From the NCBI RefSeq assembly GCF_001704415.2, contig NC_030820.1:1054001-1118000 (forward strand): 64,000 nt of DNA, in the 5' to 3' direction. Within the stretch, counting starts at the first letter, position 1. Each line of letters starts with the position of its first letter. The translations under genes and the position numbers were made by a program. This DNA is from Capra hircus. Its lineage: Eukaryota; Chordata; Mammalia; Artiodactyla; Bovidae. The notes beneath the pieces were generated by a model that saw only the letters and a list, made by a program, of their open reading frames with translations, ran no database searches and was not told the DNA's origin. Below are positions 11,313 through 22,706 of this stretch, piece by piece.

Positions 11313-11522
11313 GTTGCAGTTTGTTGTTTATTCAGTTGCCGCGTCATGTCCAACTCTTTGTTACTCCATGGGCTGCAGCCAGGCCTCCCTGTCCTTCACC
11401 ATCTCTCAGAATATGCCCAAGTTCATATCCATTACATCGGTGATGCAAGCCAACGATCTCATCCTCTGTCGCCTTCTTCTTCTGCCTTCAATCTCCCAGT
11501 ATCTGGGTCTTTTCAAGTTATT
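11313..11522 (-). mobile_element. BovB LINE, 3' terminal fragment
   Basis: The last ~200 bp of BovB on the minus strand, from TTGTTTATTCAGTTGCCGCG to GTATCTGGGTCTTTTCAAG. It is strongly 5' truncated. It faces the BovB 3' end at 11795-12232 and could pair with it as an inverted repeat. Confidence 0.85.
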
Positions 11523-11794
11523 TTAATCATTTCATAGAAGTTAGTGTTACTAAATAGTTTCTTTTCTTCGCTGTGATTGTGTTTGGGGAAAGTATTGAAG
11601 CTGTGTAAATATAAACTGACTACAACTTCTCTAAAATATTCTTTAAATGAATTGTTTTCGATTTTTGAAGGATTTATATCAACTTTTCTCCCCCTTTTTA
11701 CTTTGTGGCTTCTTTCTTTAAATGTTGAAACAAAAGGGTTTAATATTTAAATCTGACATAAACAAGTCCATATGTCACAGCTGTGGTTTTTCCA

Positions 11795-12232
11795 TTAGTC
11801 ATGTGTAGATGTGAAAGTTGGACCATAAAGAAGGCTGAGCACGGAAGAATTGATGCTTTGGAACTGTGGTGTTGGAGAAGACTCTTGAGAGTCCCTTGGA
11901 CTGCAAGGAGATCAAACCAGTCAATCCTAAAGGAAATTGACCCCGAATATTCATTGGAAAAACTGATGCTGAAACTGCAGCTCAAATACCTTGGCCACCT
12001 GATGAGAAGAGCCAAATCATTGGAAAACACCCTGATGCTGGGAAATGTTTAAGTCAGGAAGAGAGGGGGATGACAGAGGATGACATGGTCGGATGGCATC
12101 ACTAACTCAAGGGACATGAGACTGAGCAAGCTCCGGGAGATGGTGAAGGACACAGAAGCCTGGGGTGCTGCAGTGCATGAGGTCACAGAGCCAAACACAA
12201 CTGAGTGACTGAAATGAACTGAACTGTATTAT
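11795..12232 (+). mobile_element. BovB LINE, 3' fragment
   Basis: The last ~435 bp of BovB on the plus strand. The translation from 11783 contains RIDALELWCWRRLLRVPWTARRSNQSILKEIDPEYSLE, here split as RIDALELWCW and RSNQSILKEI blocks, the conserved C-terminus of the BovB protein. It ends in the short ACTGAA-type tail near 12220. Confidence 0.92.
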
Positions 12233-13028
12233 TCTATGTATGTGATGGACAAGAACAGGCAAAATTAATCAAAGAGAAGAGACCAGAGATATTTTTTCAT
12301 CTAAGAGAAAGTCACATGAGCTATAGATGGGGACAAATTTCTTAAGCCATGAACTCAGTCAGTATTAGAGTCTGGCCGTAATGAAGGGCATACACGTATA
12401 CTCACTCATTTACCCCAGGAAAAGGAATCTATTAAATGACAATAGGGTACAGAATGCATTTCATGTTAAGTTTCAGTAAGACAAATTACATTTTATAAAT
12501 ATAAACAGTTATCTTTGTTTTAATGCACCAAGTGTGTTAGAATATCCTGAATAATTCAAAATGTTTGAATTGAACTATACTTACAGCAAGTGCTGAAAAC
12601 AAGAGTTATATCCCCATTAAAGTCTTGTAAAAATTCTGTTCCCTCTACTGCTAGTTGCTGTCATTAAATAGCATAGTGTTTTCTAAAACTTACTGGGTGA
12701 GGATAGGGCCAAATTAATAGTTTCAGATGAATGTAAAGGATACAAGAGGTGAAGAAGCAAAATCATTTTAAATTTCATTATTAAAAAGAAAGATAATTTC
12801 ATTATTAAAAAGAAAGATAAAAATAAGAAATCCTATCCCTAAGCAATATTATGCCTATTTTCCCATAATGTTGTTTCTGCCCTAACAAAGAAAACTATGG
12901 TTAAATATTAAAACAATAAATTTTAGTTTATTCATGATATAGCCCATATAGTATGGATAAATGAATATTCTTATAGTATTATATTTTGCTTCAGATGTAA
13001 AGAAATTCTTTAGAAAGGAAACATAGAG
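12233..13028. other. Unassigned DNA with an exact 24-bp tandem duplication
   Basis: No gene or named repeat. The 24-bp unit AATTTCATTATTAAAAAGAAAGAT occupies 12771-12794 and again 12795-12818 without a mismatch (unit described by position; key core TTCATTATTAAAAAG). The identity suggests a recent slippage or duplication event. Confidence 0.6.
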
Positions 13029-13185
13029 CTCAGCTTCTCAAACTGTAATATTCATACAAATCACCTGAGTATCTTATTAAAACTGAGCTTGTTCTACAGT
13101 CCTGCAGGGATGGGCTGAAGTGCTAGGTTCCTAACAATTCCCAGGTGATGCTAAAACGCTGCATAGACCACATTGTTACTATTGA
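13029..13185 (+). mobile_element. MER5A-like hAT-Charlie fossil
   Basis: Features of the short non-autonomous MER5 element are seen: a CTTCTCAAACTG-like left end, ATACAAATCACCTGAG, and CAATTCCCAGGTGATGCT on the right as the inverted counterpart. It is diverged and partial. Confidence 0.65.
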
Positions 13186-13484
13186 CTTTGATTCAATTAT
13201 ATAGAAATAAACCCTGGATTTTACCATGTAATTTTGGACATTAGATTTTAATACGTTTTTGTGATAAGGAGCTATTTTTACAGCAGTTTTGCATATTTTA
13301 ATGTGCATATGAATCTTGCTGTAGTCAGACCCTGGTTCTGCAATTCTGGGTTAGACCTAGAGATCACATAGCTAGGTCTTAGGTTAAAAGATAATTTCAA
13401 CTTACTGACATGAATTAACTTATAAAAGTCAGGGATGGCGGTGAGGGAGAACCAAAGGCAAACGTTAGTCAAGACAGAAAATGC

Positions 13485-13665
13485 AGTTGACCTTTGAATA
13501 ACATGAGTTTGAACTGCTTGGGGCCCACTTATGCGCAGACTTTTTTTCAATGAATGAATAGCCACTACAGCTCCACATCCTTGGTTCCTTGAATCTGTGA
13601 ATGCAGAAACACAAATGGGTGCCACTAACCCCCACATTGGTCAGGAGTTAACTGTGTATTGCTAT
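13485..13665 (+). mobile_element. Tigger-like (MER2-type) DNA transposon fossil
   Basis: The left end reads CAGTTGACCTTTGAATAACA followed by GTTTGAACTGCTTGGG and CCACTTATGCGCAGA, features I associate with a non-autonomous mariner/Tigger-type element. The right part with GAATCTGTGAATGCAGAAAC resembles the opposite half. The exact family is uncertain. Confidence 0.6.
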
Positions 13666-13669
13666 GTTA

Positions 13670-15265
13670 AAAATGGTAGATGTTTAAATATATTCCGCCC
13701 TGGAGAAACAGTCCCCCACTCTAGCAGTACTGCCACTTCTTTAATGTTCCTGTTTTAAGGTGATTGTAATAATAGCCCTTCAATTAAAACACTGTTTCAG
13801 TACTAGCATCTGCTTTATTAGAGCAGTGATTTTATTAAACTAATAACTGTTAGCATGAAGACACCATTACTGTAATTGTATTTGTAATTATGACAATAAA
13901 TATATTCAGGTCATATATAATTATTAGAAATGTTACCCTGATCATTTACCTCTCCCACAACTTTCTTCCTGTCATACACTCTGAATTTGTGTCAATGTTG
14001 GCCAGCTTTCAAATGTAGCTATTTTCCTGTGTCCCATAGAGTTATGCAAATTGATGCATGCTCTGTCCAGAAACTTATATCACCCCTTTAAAGAGTAGTT
14101 AATTAGAACTTCCTTCCCAACTTCTACTTCCCTCAGTGTGGATCAGGTCAGTGCTTAGGGCCTCAATCAGAAATAATTTGCTGTCTAGCTGGGCATGTCT
14201 TTGGCTTTGAGGGAGGCACCATATAAAAAAATGTCTTTATGGAAAATGCACATATTAAGTGTTAATGTGTAACACACACCCCTAAGTGCAGAGGTGTAAA
14301 CAACATTTATTCTCACTTCCGTCAGGTGGGGAGACTGAGGGGCCATTTGCTCCTCATGCGCCTCCTCTGAGCCTTGCCCTAGCAATGGCTGCTGCATAGA
14401 AGAGGCACATTGCAAGCCTCCTCCGCATCTGCGAGTATTATTATATTGGTCAAAGCCAGGCTCGCAGTTCAACCCAGTGTTTAACCCCTCTGCTCCTGAT
14501 GAGGTTAAACCAAGTCACATGACCAAGCCCAGATTATATGGAGCAGAGAGATGTCATCCTTTCATGGGTTTAAAGGATAATGAGTGATCCTTTCAGGACA
14601 ACAATCTAACCCACGAGGGGCAGTTTTCCTTTTACATGTGTTAAGTACAAGTCATGTCTAAAGTCTCTGAGTCATTTAATTTTATAATATGCCAAATAGC
14701 CATAGCTATATTTAGCCAACTTGGAACACTGGGATTGAATTGTTTCTTTAAGAATCTCAGGTTTGTATAGGCAGAAAGAAATTAAGGCCCTAACATCCAT
14801 TTATGCATTATTTTTTAGTTTAATTTTCTATATTACTAATTACAAATAAGGGTTTTAAATTTCAAAACTCTGGTAACTAAAATCTCAAGTAAGATGGATG
14901 TAATAGTCAAGTCATAGTCAAGGTGGCAGGTCATTCATTCAACCAGGAAACCATTCCTCAAAGCTTTTCCACGTCCCCTTTATTATGGCCAGAGAGGAAT
15001 TCAACACAGTTCCAGGCTTCACAATTCTTACACATGAATGAGAAACACATTCGGTAAAAGGTGACAGGTCCTGTATACTGTGTGTATGCCACTTCTCACA
15101 GAGAGTGAGTTTAACCACTGAAGGGTGGGGACTGGATCCAAATCTTGAAAAGGAAGAAAAAAATCCATCAGGAGGTCAGAGGAGTTAGGCAATTTGCATA
15201 GAGAGATAGCATCACACTCCATTCAGGAAACTGCAAGGAGTGGATCAGGAGTATTTTGTTAGGAC
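13670..15265. other. Unassigned DNA, possible old repeat at 14280-14640
   Basis: No gene recognised. The stretch 14280-14640 is less AT-rich and looks like an old interspersed repeat, but I cannot name it. Frames here, such as 14472-14185 on the minus strand, show no domain. Confidence 0.4.
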
Positions 15266-15268
15266 TAA

Positions 15269-15585
15269 CAGTCCCCAGTCTTTTTGGCACCAGGGGCAGG
15301 TTTCATGAAAGACGATATTTCCACGGACTAGGGTGGGGTGGGAAGATTGTTTCGGCATGATTCTCATAAGGAGAATGCAGCCTAGATCCATCACATGCTC
15401 GATTCACCATAGGGTTCAGGCTGCTAAGAGAATCTTGTGAACCCACTGAGCTCAGCCGGTCATGTGAGTGATAAAGTGGCTGTAAATGGAGATAAAGCAT
15501 CTCTCCCTGGCCCACTGCTCACCGCCTGCTGTGCGGCCAGGTTCCTAACAGGCCATGGACCTGTACCGGGGGCTGGGGACCCCTG
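15269..15585. mobile_element. Non-autonomous hAT-type DNA transposon fossil
   Basis: About 317 bp with imperfect inverted ends. The left end starts CAGTCCCCAGTCTTTTTGGC and the right end finishes GGCTGGGGACCCCTG, the CAGGGGTCCCCA type of terminus known from hAT-Tip100-like mammalian repeats. The interior ATTCTCATAAGGAG and AACAGGCCATGGACC also fit that family. An 8-bp TSD is not preserved. Confidence 0.8.
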
Positions 15586-15956
15586 TGATACCTTCTCCCT
15601 GGCATCTTGTCCCGAGGGTGTCAGACCTTGAAGGGACCTGTGTCAAAAGCCTGGAGCCTAGGGTTGCCAGAACATGGGAAGACTTGAAACAGAGATAGAT
15701 CCTCTCAGAAGCATTGTCTAGAACTGAAACCAGTGTCAGGCTGATGAGACCACAGGGTCACCGGTCAGAGCCATGGGGTCTGACAACCAGTGAAAGTTCA
15801 CCTTTCTATGAGTGGTATTAGTCCAGTTCAGGATGGAGAGCAGTGAAGTCTGTGTTGCAGAAATAGTTTCAGCAGCTCCAGCAGCACTCACATCCTGCCC
15901 TCCTCTTCCTAGGCTCACATTAGGCTGCATTTCATGCCTGCCAAGTAGTTATGGTT
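15586..15956. other. Unassigned interval
   Basis: Between the hAT fossil and the BovB copy. Frames on both strands (15930-15736 minus, 15812 onward plus) run into the neighbouring BovB and have no recognised domain. Confidence 0.4.
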
Positions 15957-17495
15957 GTTGTTCAGTCACCATGTCATGTCCTTTTGTGATCCCATGGACT
16001 GCAGTGTGCCAGGAATCGCTGCCCTTCACCATCTCCCAGAGTTTGCTCAAACTCATGCCCACTGAGTCAGAGATGCCATCCAAACATCTCATCCTCTGTC
16101 GTCCCCTTCTCCTCCTGCCCTCAATCTTTCCCTGCATCAGGGTTTATTAGAGAGTCAGCTCTTGGTATTAGGAGGCCAAAGTATTGGAGCTTTAGCTTCA
16201 GCATCAGTCCTTCCAATGAACACTCAGGACTGATATCCTTTCGGATGGACTGGTTGGAACTCCTTGCAGTCCAAGGGACTCTCAAGAGTCTTCTCCAACA
16301 CCACAGTTCAAAAGCATCAATTCTCAGTTCAGCTTTCTTTATGGGCAACTCTCACATCCATACATGACTATTGGTAAAACCGTAGCTTTGACTAGATGGA
16401 CCTTTGTTGGAAAATTCATGTCTCTGCTTTTTAATATGTTGTCTAGGTTAATCATAGCTTTTCTTCCAAGAAGCAAGCATGTTTTAATTTCATGGCTATA
16501 GTCATCATCTGCAGTGATTTTGGAGCCCAGAAAAATAAAGTCTGTCACTGTTTCCATTGTTTCTCTATTTTGCCATGAAGTGATGGGACCAGATGCCATG
16601 ATCTTCATTTTTTGAATGTTGTGTTTTAAGGCAACTTTTTCACTCTCCTCTTTAACTTTCATCAAGAGGCTCTTCAGTTCCTCTTTGCTTTCTGCCATAA
16701 GGGTGCTGTCATCTGCATACCTGAGGTTATTGATATTTCTCCCAGCAATCTTGATTCCACCTTGTCCTTTATCCAGCCCAGGATTTGACATGATGTACTC
16801 TGCTTATAAGTTATATAAGCAGGTGACAGTGTACAGCTTTGAACTACTTCTTTCCCAGTTTGGAACCAGTCTGTTGTTCTAGGTCCTGTTCTAACTATTA
16901 CTTCTTGTCCTTCATACAGCTTTCTCAAGAGGCAGGGCAGGTGGTCTGCTATTCCCATCTCTTTAAGAATTCTCCACAGTTTTGTTGTGATCCACACAGT
17001 CAAAGGCTTTAGCTTAGTCAATGAAGCAGAAATAGATGTTTTTCTGGAACTCTCTTGCTTTGTCTATGATCCAACCAATGTTGGCATACATACAATCTCT
17101 GGTTCCTCTGCCTTGTCTAAATATAGCTTGAACATCTGGAAGTTCTCAGTCCACGTACTGTGGAAGCCTGGCTTGGAGAATTTTGAGCATTACTTTGCTA
17201 GCGTGTGAGATGAGTGCAATTGTGTGTTAGTTTGAATATTCTTTGCCATTGCCTTTCTTTGGGACTGGAATGAAAAGTGACATTTTCCAGGCCTGTGGCG
17301 ATGGCTGAGTTTTCCAAATTTGCTGGCATATTGAGTGCAGCACTTTCACAACATCATTATTTAGGATTTGAAATAGCTCAGCTAGAATTGCATCACCTCT
17401 GCTAATTTTGCTCGTAGTGATGCTTCCTATGGCCTACTGACTTCGTACTCCAGGATGTCTGGCTCTGGGTGAGTGATCATACATCGTGGTTAATC
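15957..17495 (-). mobile_element. BovB LINE, 1.5-kb copy with reverse transcriptase
   Basis: A 5'-truncated BovB on the minus strand. The 3' end with its GTTCAG-type terminus is at the left and the truncation is at about 17495. It covers most of the reverse transcriptase and the C-terminal region. Several frame changes break the ORF. No clear TSD was found. Confidence 0.93.
16121..17021 (-). pseudogene. BovB reverse transcriptase, broken
   Basis: Three open pieces are seen. 17021-16674 carries LLRKLYEGQEVIVRTG and TTDWFQTGKEVVQSCTLSP. 16791-16339 carries NINNLRYADDSTLMAES with the intact YADD catalytic aspartates. 16348-16121 carries RIDAFELWCWRRLLRVPWTA. They are in different frames and lack the N-terminal endonuclease. 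The enzyme would have primed reverse transcription at nicked target DNA. Confidence 0.9.
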
Positions 17496-17504
17496 TCAGA
17501 CTAC

Positions 17505-17724
17505 TGATTTATATCCCTCCCTCCTTTCCCCTTTGGTAACCATGTTTGTTTTCTATGACTGTGAGTCTGTTTTCCAAATAAGTTCACCTGTATAATTTTT
17601 TTTTAGATTCCACACATAAGTGATACACAATATTTGCCTTTTATTTAGTATGATAATGTCTAGGTTCGTTCATATTGCCACAAATGTCAGTATTTCATTC
17701 CTTTTTGTTTCTTAGTAGTATTCC

Positions 17725-17770
<46 letters not shown>

Positions 17771-17815
17771 CCACATTTTCTTTATCCATTCATCTGTCAA
17801 TTAAAGGAATTATTA
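17505..17815 (-). mobile_element. Older L1 3' UTR/ORF2 end fragment
   Basis: Reads as the complement of an L1 3' region: TTCCAAATAAGTTCACCTGT, GATTCCACACATAAGTGATA and TAGTATTCCATTGTG followed by ACCACATTTTCTTTATCCAT. It is interrupted by an expanded TG tract where L1 normally has a short TGTAT stretch. Confidence 0.75.
17727..17768. repeat. (TG)n microsatellite
   Basis: About 20 uninterrupted TG dinucleotides inside the L1 fragment. It probably grew from the L1 sequence TCCATTGTGTATA. It is likely length-polymorphic. Confidence 0.97.
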
Positions 17816-18642
17816 GAAAAACCAGTTGGGTTCCTCTATTCATTCATATCAATGAAGTTTTACACAGACTTCAAATTTTACTTAAGTATTGGCTGCTTCA
17901 TTTTAATTGATGATGTCATGTTTTCTAGGTGCATGCATTTTTATCAAATGTATTCTAACATTTTCTCAGTTTTTTTTTTTAACTGGGGCCTTGTTTCTAT
18001 AATGTAAAACCTATTTGTAATTTCTAATATGTTATACATATTAATATCATCTTACCAGTTGGGATTAGAAAATCTCTTGGTTTATATGGTGCCCTAAGCT
18101 TCCAGGTACCTTCACCTCTAAGCCTTAGCTCTGATTTATCTTTGTATCATCCACTCCTGGGTAGTGAACATCTTTATTGTCCTCCAATATGGTAAAATTG
18201 TGTGAGAGTTGTCTTTAGTCAAAGTATATTTTTGAATTCATGCTGTTCTTCCAGGATACTCAATTCATTACATTCTGTATAATTTTGTATACTGATGTCT
18301 TGGGGGCAATAATTACATTTTAATGAAAAATGGCCCCAGTTAGCAGTAATATGATAAGTTGTGTTAACATTCACCCACAGTTTCAGTTTTCTAGTAAAGC
18401 TTGTAGTGACTGAAGAAAACAGTTTATTCTGAAAATCGTGCCTGGTAATTACATCTGTCATTAAATTGGCCTTTGATCCTTCATCTCTGGCACCTTGGCT
18501 TTAGCTTTTATTGAAGAGTGGAAAAAAGCAGGGCTAGTGCTAGCATCCTCTGATAATTGTTTAGATTTTTACCTGGTGCTCAAGCATTTGCAGTTCTAAA
18601 GGACTGATCTCAGATAATTGTTAAGCCATGGACAGGGATATT
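17816..18642. other. Unassigned AT-rich DNA
   Basis: No recognised gene, RNA or repeat. Frames such as 18461-18219 on the minus strand have no domain. Confidence 0.5.
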
Positions 18643-18831
18643 AGAAACAGCTGCTGCTGCGTCGCTTCAGTCGTGTGGGACTCTGTGCAACCCCATAGAC
18701 GGCAGCCCATCAGGCTCCCCTGTCCCTGGGATTCTCCAGGCAAAAACACTGGAGTGGGTTGCCATTTCCTTCTCCAACTCATGAAAGTGAAAAGTGAAAG
18801 TGAAGTCACTCAGTCGTGTCCAGAAACAGCT
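18643..18831 (-). mobile_element. Bov-A2 SINE with TSD
   Basis: A minus-strand Bov-A2 (18653-18821) beginning with CTGCTGCTGCGTCGCTTCAG and ending after AGTGAAAGTGAAGTCACTCA. The second monomer is cut short. A 10-bp TSD AGAAACAGCT flanks it at 18643-18652 and 18822-18831. Confidence 0.93.
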
Positions 18832-18844
18832 AGATGATGTCAAA

Positions 18845-19065
18845 TACACCTGGGTATGCATTCTTGCTGCGTCACATACTAGCCTTGTGAGATGTGCAAT
18901 CTAGTTTCCACTCAGCCTCAGATTTGTTATCAGAAAATGGACATAACTGTCCCTTTCTTATTGGGTTATTGAAAAGATCAAATGAGATTATGGATGTAAA
19001 TTTCTTAGATAGCACCTGGTAGGCAGCTCTGAGCTCCACAAATGATGACCATTATTTTTATGAAA
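18845..19065 (+). mobile_element. MIR SINE
   Basis: Near full length but diverged. It has a TGCGTCACATACTAGCCTTG core, then CTCAGCCTCAGATTTGTTAT, GAAAATGGACATAACTG, and a right part with GATCAAATGAGATTATGGAT and AGCACCTGGTAGGCA. This is the order seen in MIR. Confidence 0.75.
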
Positions 19066-19489
19066 TACTAGGTGGTAGCTCATTCCAATCAAATTAAAAA
19101 TTAAGCTCTACTTTTTCTTTTAAACCTTGCATATGAGAATAAATATGAATAAACATTTGGTTTAACTTATACGAAGTTTAAACAGAAGCACAGTCATTTT
19201 ACAGGGTCAGTGTCAGAGTAGCAGTTGCTTCTGTGAGCCCTGGTATAGTCTAGGAGAGATGTAGTTTCTAAGGTGCTAAAAATATTCTTTCTTGATCTAG
19301 GCCATAGCTAGTGAATTTTATATTTGTAAAAAATTCATTGAGCTGTATACTTCAGTTCTATCCTTGTGAAAACCCATTAAAATAAAAACAATAGATTTCT
19401 CAAAATTTTGAGGCAGTGTAAATTACTGCAGATTTTTGTAAAGTAAAAAGTCATGATAATGCACTAACTCTTCCCCTGTTGTCTCAAAT

Positions 19490-20120
19490 AAATATCCCAA
19501 CAGCAGATATATTCCAGCCACAGATAAAAATTAATTCCACCAAGGCATTAATTGCAACATTGTCTATTTGTTTTAAGAAAATAGTATTGAAAACAATATA
19601 AATTAATTGTCTAACAATATAGAAAAATTACATATTTGATGATGCATCAATTCCAGAATTATGCAGTCATCAAAAATAACTGCAAAATAGTGCTGTAGCC
19701 ATTTTAGAGGAAGCAGTATTTTGTAAAACTACACTGGACCTATGACCCAACAATTCCACTTCTGGATTTTTACCCAATAGATGTATGAGTGCACACAAAG
19801 ACTTGCACATGAATGTTCATAGCAATCTCATTTCAACAGTAGCACAAAGCTGGACACAATCCAAATATCTATCCATAGGAGAATGGATAAAGAAATTACA
19901 GTATATTCATACCATGTGATACTATTCAGCAATTACTGTAATGTGGATGAATCTCCAAAAAAAGGTAAAGAAGCCATATATAAAAGATTAGATACTGTGT
20001 GATTCCATTCATATGAGATCCAGAAGAGGCCAAGTTAGTCTATAGTAATAGATGCTAGAACAGTGATTGCCTGTAAATGGAGAGCACGGAATTGCCTGAT
20101 GATGCAGATAGTCTTTATCT
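19490..20120 (+). mobile_element. Old L1M fragments
   Basis: Two plus-strand L1 3' ORF2 fragments. 19530-19690 holds a TTAATTGCAACATTGTCTAT block. 19710-20120 has ATGACCCAACAATTCCACTT, GACTTGCACATGAATGTTCA, GGAGAATGGATAAAGAAATT and a GTGTGATTCCATTCATATGA block. Both show the same part of L1 at different divergence, so they are probably separate insertions. Confidence 0.75.
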
Positions 20121-20813
20121 TGTTTCGCAGGGTCTGCAGCAGACATACTGTGACCTTGAGGGTCTGCCCAGTAGAACTGTAAAGATGCCAGTCCTGAAAT
20201 TGCTAAGCTGATAAACCAATGACAGAATCCATATACTTTCATACTTCTCATGTAAAAGAAGATAAAATCCTATTTGTTTAATCATTGTAGCTGATAACAT
20301 CTTGTAAGAGAAGACTCAAGGAAATGCTGCTTTGATTTATGTCAGTGTAAAAAGGAGTTATTAATGAGAGTTGCAGGAATTCTAGAAGCCTCTAGTGGTC
20401 ACTCTGGCATTATAGAATGATAGGCATAGAAGGGATGTTATCATTTACAGAAAATGACACTAAAACCCAGAGAGGTTATGTGTCTTCCTTGTGGACACAT
20501 ATGGCCAAGATTAGATCATGTAGTATTCAATTCTCATTCTCCCTAATGAGAAAAAATGGAGATTAAAAACTGTGACAATTCCTATAGAAACTGAAAGGGT
20601 ATTTCCTATATAACTCTTAAAGATCACAACAGACAAGATAAAAAAGTTTGAGGAGATTCTGCTAAAGTTGTGATGGTTTGACAGTGAAAATAGAGCTCCA
20701 CACACCAACCTCTTAATGATTTCTCATTGTGGAGGCACAGGTAGGTCCACATGTAGATATTTGCATGTCCAGTCTCTTTAATAATAGATTTTTATCGTAT
20801 CTCAAGTGCACAT
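20121..20813. other. Mostly unassigned; possible old LINE/MIR remnant at 20400-20500
   Basis: The segment near 20440-20480 (TTTACAGAAAATGACACTAAAACCCAGAGAGG split across the line) resembles the complement of the conserved MIR or L3 block that reads GAAACTGAGGCCCAGAGAGG. The rest is unassigned. Confidence 0.4.
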
Positions 20814-21093
20814 CAGTTCAGTTCAGTCACTCAGTTGTGTCCAACTCTTTGTGACGCCATGAACCACAGCACGTCAGGTCTCCCTGTCCATCACCAACTC
20901 CTGGAGCTTACTCAAACTCATGTCCGTTGAGTCGGTGATGCCATCCAACCATCTCATCCTCTGTTGTCCCCTTCTCCTCCCACCTTCAGCCTTTCCCAGC
21001 ATCAGGGTCTTTTCAAATGAGTCAGCTCTTCACATCAGGTGGCCAAAGTACTGGAGCTTCAGATTCAGCATCATTCCTTCCAAAGAATGTTCA
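20814..21093 (-). mobile_element. BovB LINE 3' end, joined to an inverted 5' part
   Basis: About 280 bp of the BovB 3' terminus on the minus strand, starting GTTCAGTTCAGTCACTCAGT and ending at CCAAAGAATGTTCAGG. It passes directly, with no spacer, into BovB 5' sequence on the plus strand. Read together they look like one insertion with a 5' inversion and loss of the middle. Confidence 0.9.
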
Positions 21094-21356
21094 GGTCTGT
21101 CTCTCCCCTGAGGAAGCTTCCATAAGCCTTTTACCCTTCTCCATCAGAGGGTAGACAGAATGGAAACCACAATCACAGAAAACTAACCAATCTGATCACA
21201 TGGACCACAGCCTTGTCTAAGTCAATGAAACTATGAGCCATGCCATGTGGGACCACCCAAGACGGACGGGTCATGGTGGACATTCTGACAAAATGTGGTC
21301 CACTGGAGAAGGGAATGGCAAACCACTTCAGAATTCTTGCCTTGAGAATCCCATGA
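21094..21356 (+). mobile_element. BovB LINE 5' region, inverted relative to its 3' end
   Basis: Matches the BovB leader before the ORF: CTCTCCCCTGAGGAAGCTTC, CAATCACAGAAAACTAACCA, CTATGAGCCATGCCATGTGG and GGTCCACTGGAGAAGGGAAT. It contains no ORF of interest. It stops at CCCATGAACA, where target DNA resumes. Confidence 0.85.
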
Positions 21357-21838
21357 ACAAACTCACATACTTGATGTTTTTACTTTTCACTGATTTATTT
21401 TGCCTGTTTGTTCTTGTTCTATTTTAAGAAGTGTTGATAAATTTTAAATTGTGTTCTCATCAAGAAATTTATGAAAATCTTCAGTAATTTCATGATTGTA
21501 TTTAATTATATCTCCATTTATCATTTCCAAAAGACTAATATATACACAAATGTCACCTCTGTGTTCTTTATGGCATTATTAACAGTTTCTTGTATCTTTG
21601 AGAAAAAGATAATTTCAATTTTCTGTCCAGTTATTTTAAATATATGTTACTCCTTCTCCAAGACCCTATGAACAGCAACACTTCCTGCATAACTTCTGAC
21701 ACATGCCCAGGGAACATTTGTAGGGGTTTTCAGTAACCCTACTGCTTCTTGTGATTCCATTTCTATGGTATTTGGCTAATCATTGACAGATTTTTTGGTT
21801 CAGTCTCTTAACAGAGTCCTAGTGAATGAGAACTGGAT
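21357..21838. other. Unassigned AT-rich DNA
   Basis: No gene or named repeat recognised. A small frame at 21471-21671 is AT-rich and has no domain. Confidence 0.45.
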
Positions 21839-21839
21839 G

Positions 21840-22545
21840 GTTTTATTTTTATTTTTTCATGGTCTTTTATTTTATCAATAGTTCATATTAGTGATGTATT
21901 GCAGTCACCAAATTCAAAAGGAACAAATAAATGATGGATGATAAAAAGCATGAGTCTCTCTCACACCCTTCTCCAGTCCATTCTGTCCTCTTCTCCAGAA
22001 ATAATATCTTCAAATAGTTCAACATCCCTTTGTTGTCTGAAGCTATCAGAACACTGTTAATAGGCTATATTCCAATATAAAGTGAAATGTTTTTTACAAA
22101 AGGAAAAATGTGTAAAATGATGCAGAATAAAAAGCCCACTCTTAGCTGTTTCCCATCAACCCTGTTACTTTCCCTTCGAACAATTATCTTGATTTTTCAC
22201 ATAGTTTAAAATAATTTTAAATTTACAAGTCTATATATTTTTCATCCTATTTTATGCATATGCTGTTGACATATTATATACAATGCTGTAAATCTTTTGT
22301 CAGCAGTGCCTTTGAAGTCTTCATGCGCTAAGTCATAAGGCACTGGAGCGATCTTTCCTTTGGCCCCCGTGTATTTCATTGCGTAGCTGAACCGCAGCTG
22401 AGTCAACCAGCCCTCTAGGATAGGACTTAGAATGTTTCCAATATTTCACTGTTAAAAACAGTGCTGCAGTGAATTACCTTAGATGCACATTATTATGTAT
22501 GTGTGGGGTTATTTTTGGTACTTGGTTTTATAAGAGTATGTGCTT
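21840..22545 (-). mobile_element. Old L1M 3' region
   Basis: Complement of an old L1 3' UTR and ORF2 end: GCAGTCACCAAATTCAAAAG and TCTATATATTTTTCATCCTA, then TGTTTCCAATATTTCACTG and AACAGTGCTGCAGTGAATTA. Divergence is high and internal segments (22310-22420) align poorly. Confidence 0.6.
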
Positions 22546-22576
22546 TGGTGATTTTAGTAGATATTAGCTTGCTCTG

Positions 22577-22706
22577 TGGGTCAGGAAGATCTCCTGGAGG
22601 AGGAAACGATTCCAGTATTCTTGCCCAGGAAATCCCATGGACAGAAGAAACTGGTGGGCTCCAGTCCGTGGGTCACAAAGGGTCGGACACGACTGAATGA
22701 GTGCGC
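22577..22706 (+). mobile_element. Bov-tA SINE, 5' truncated
   Basis: Starts inside the Bov-tA at GTGGGTCAGGAAGATCTCCT and runs through TTCCAGTATTCTTGCCCAGG to GGGTCGGACACGACTGAATG. The tRNA-like head is missing. Confidence 0.88.

Noticed and set aside
17675..18007. 110-codon frame through the TG repeat
   Set aside because: It encodes a Cys-Val dipeptide run from the microsatellite; not a gene.
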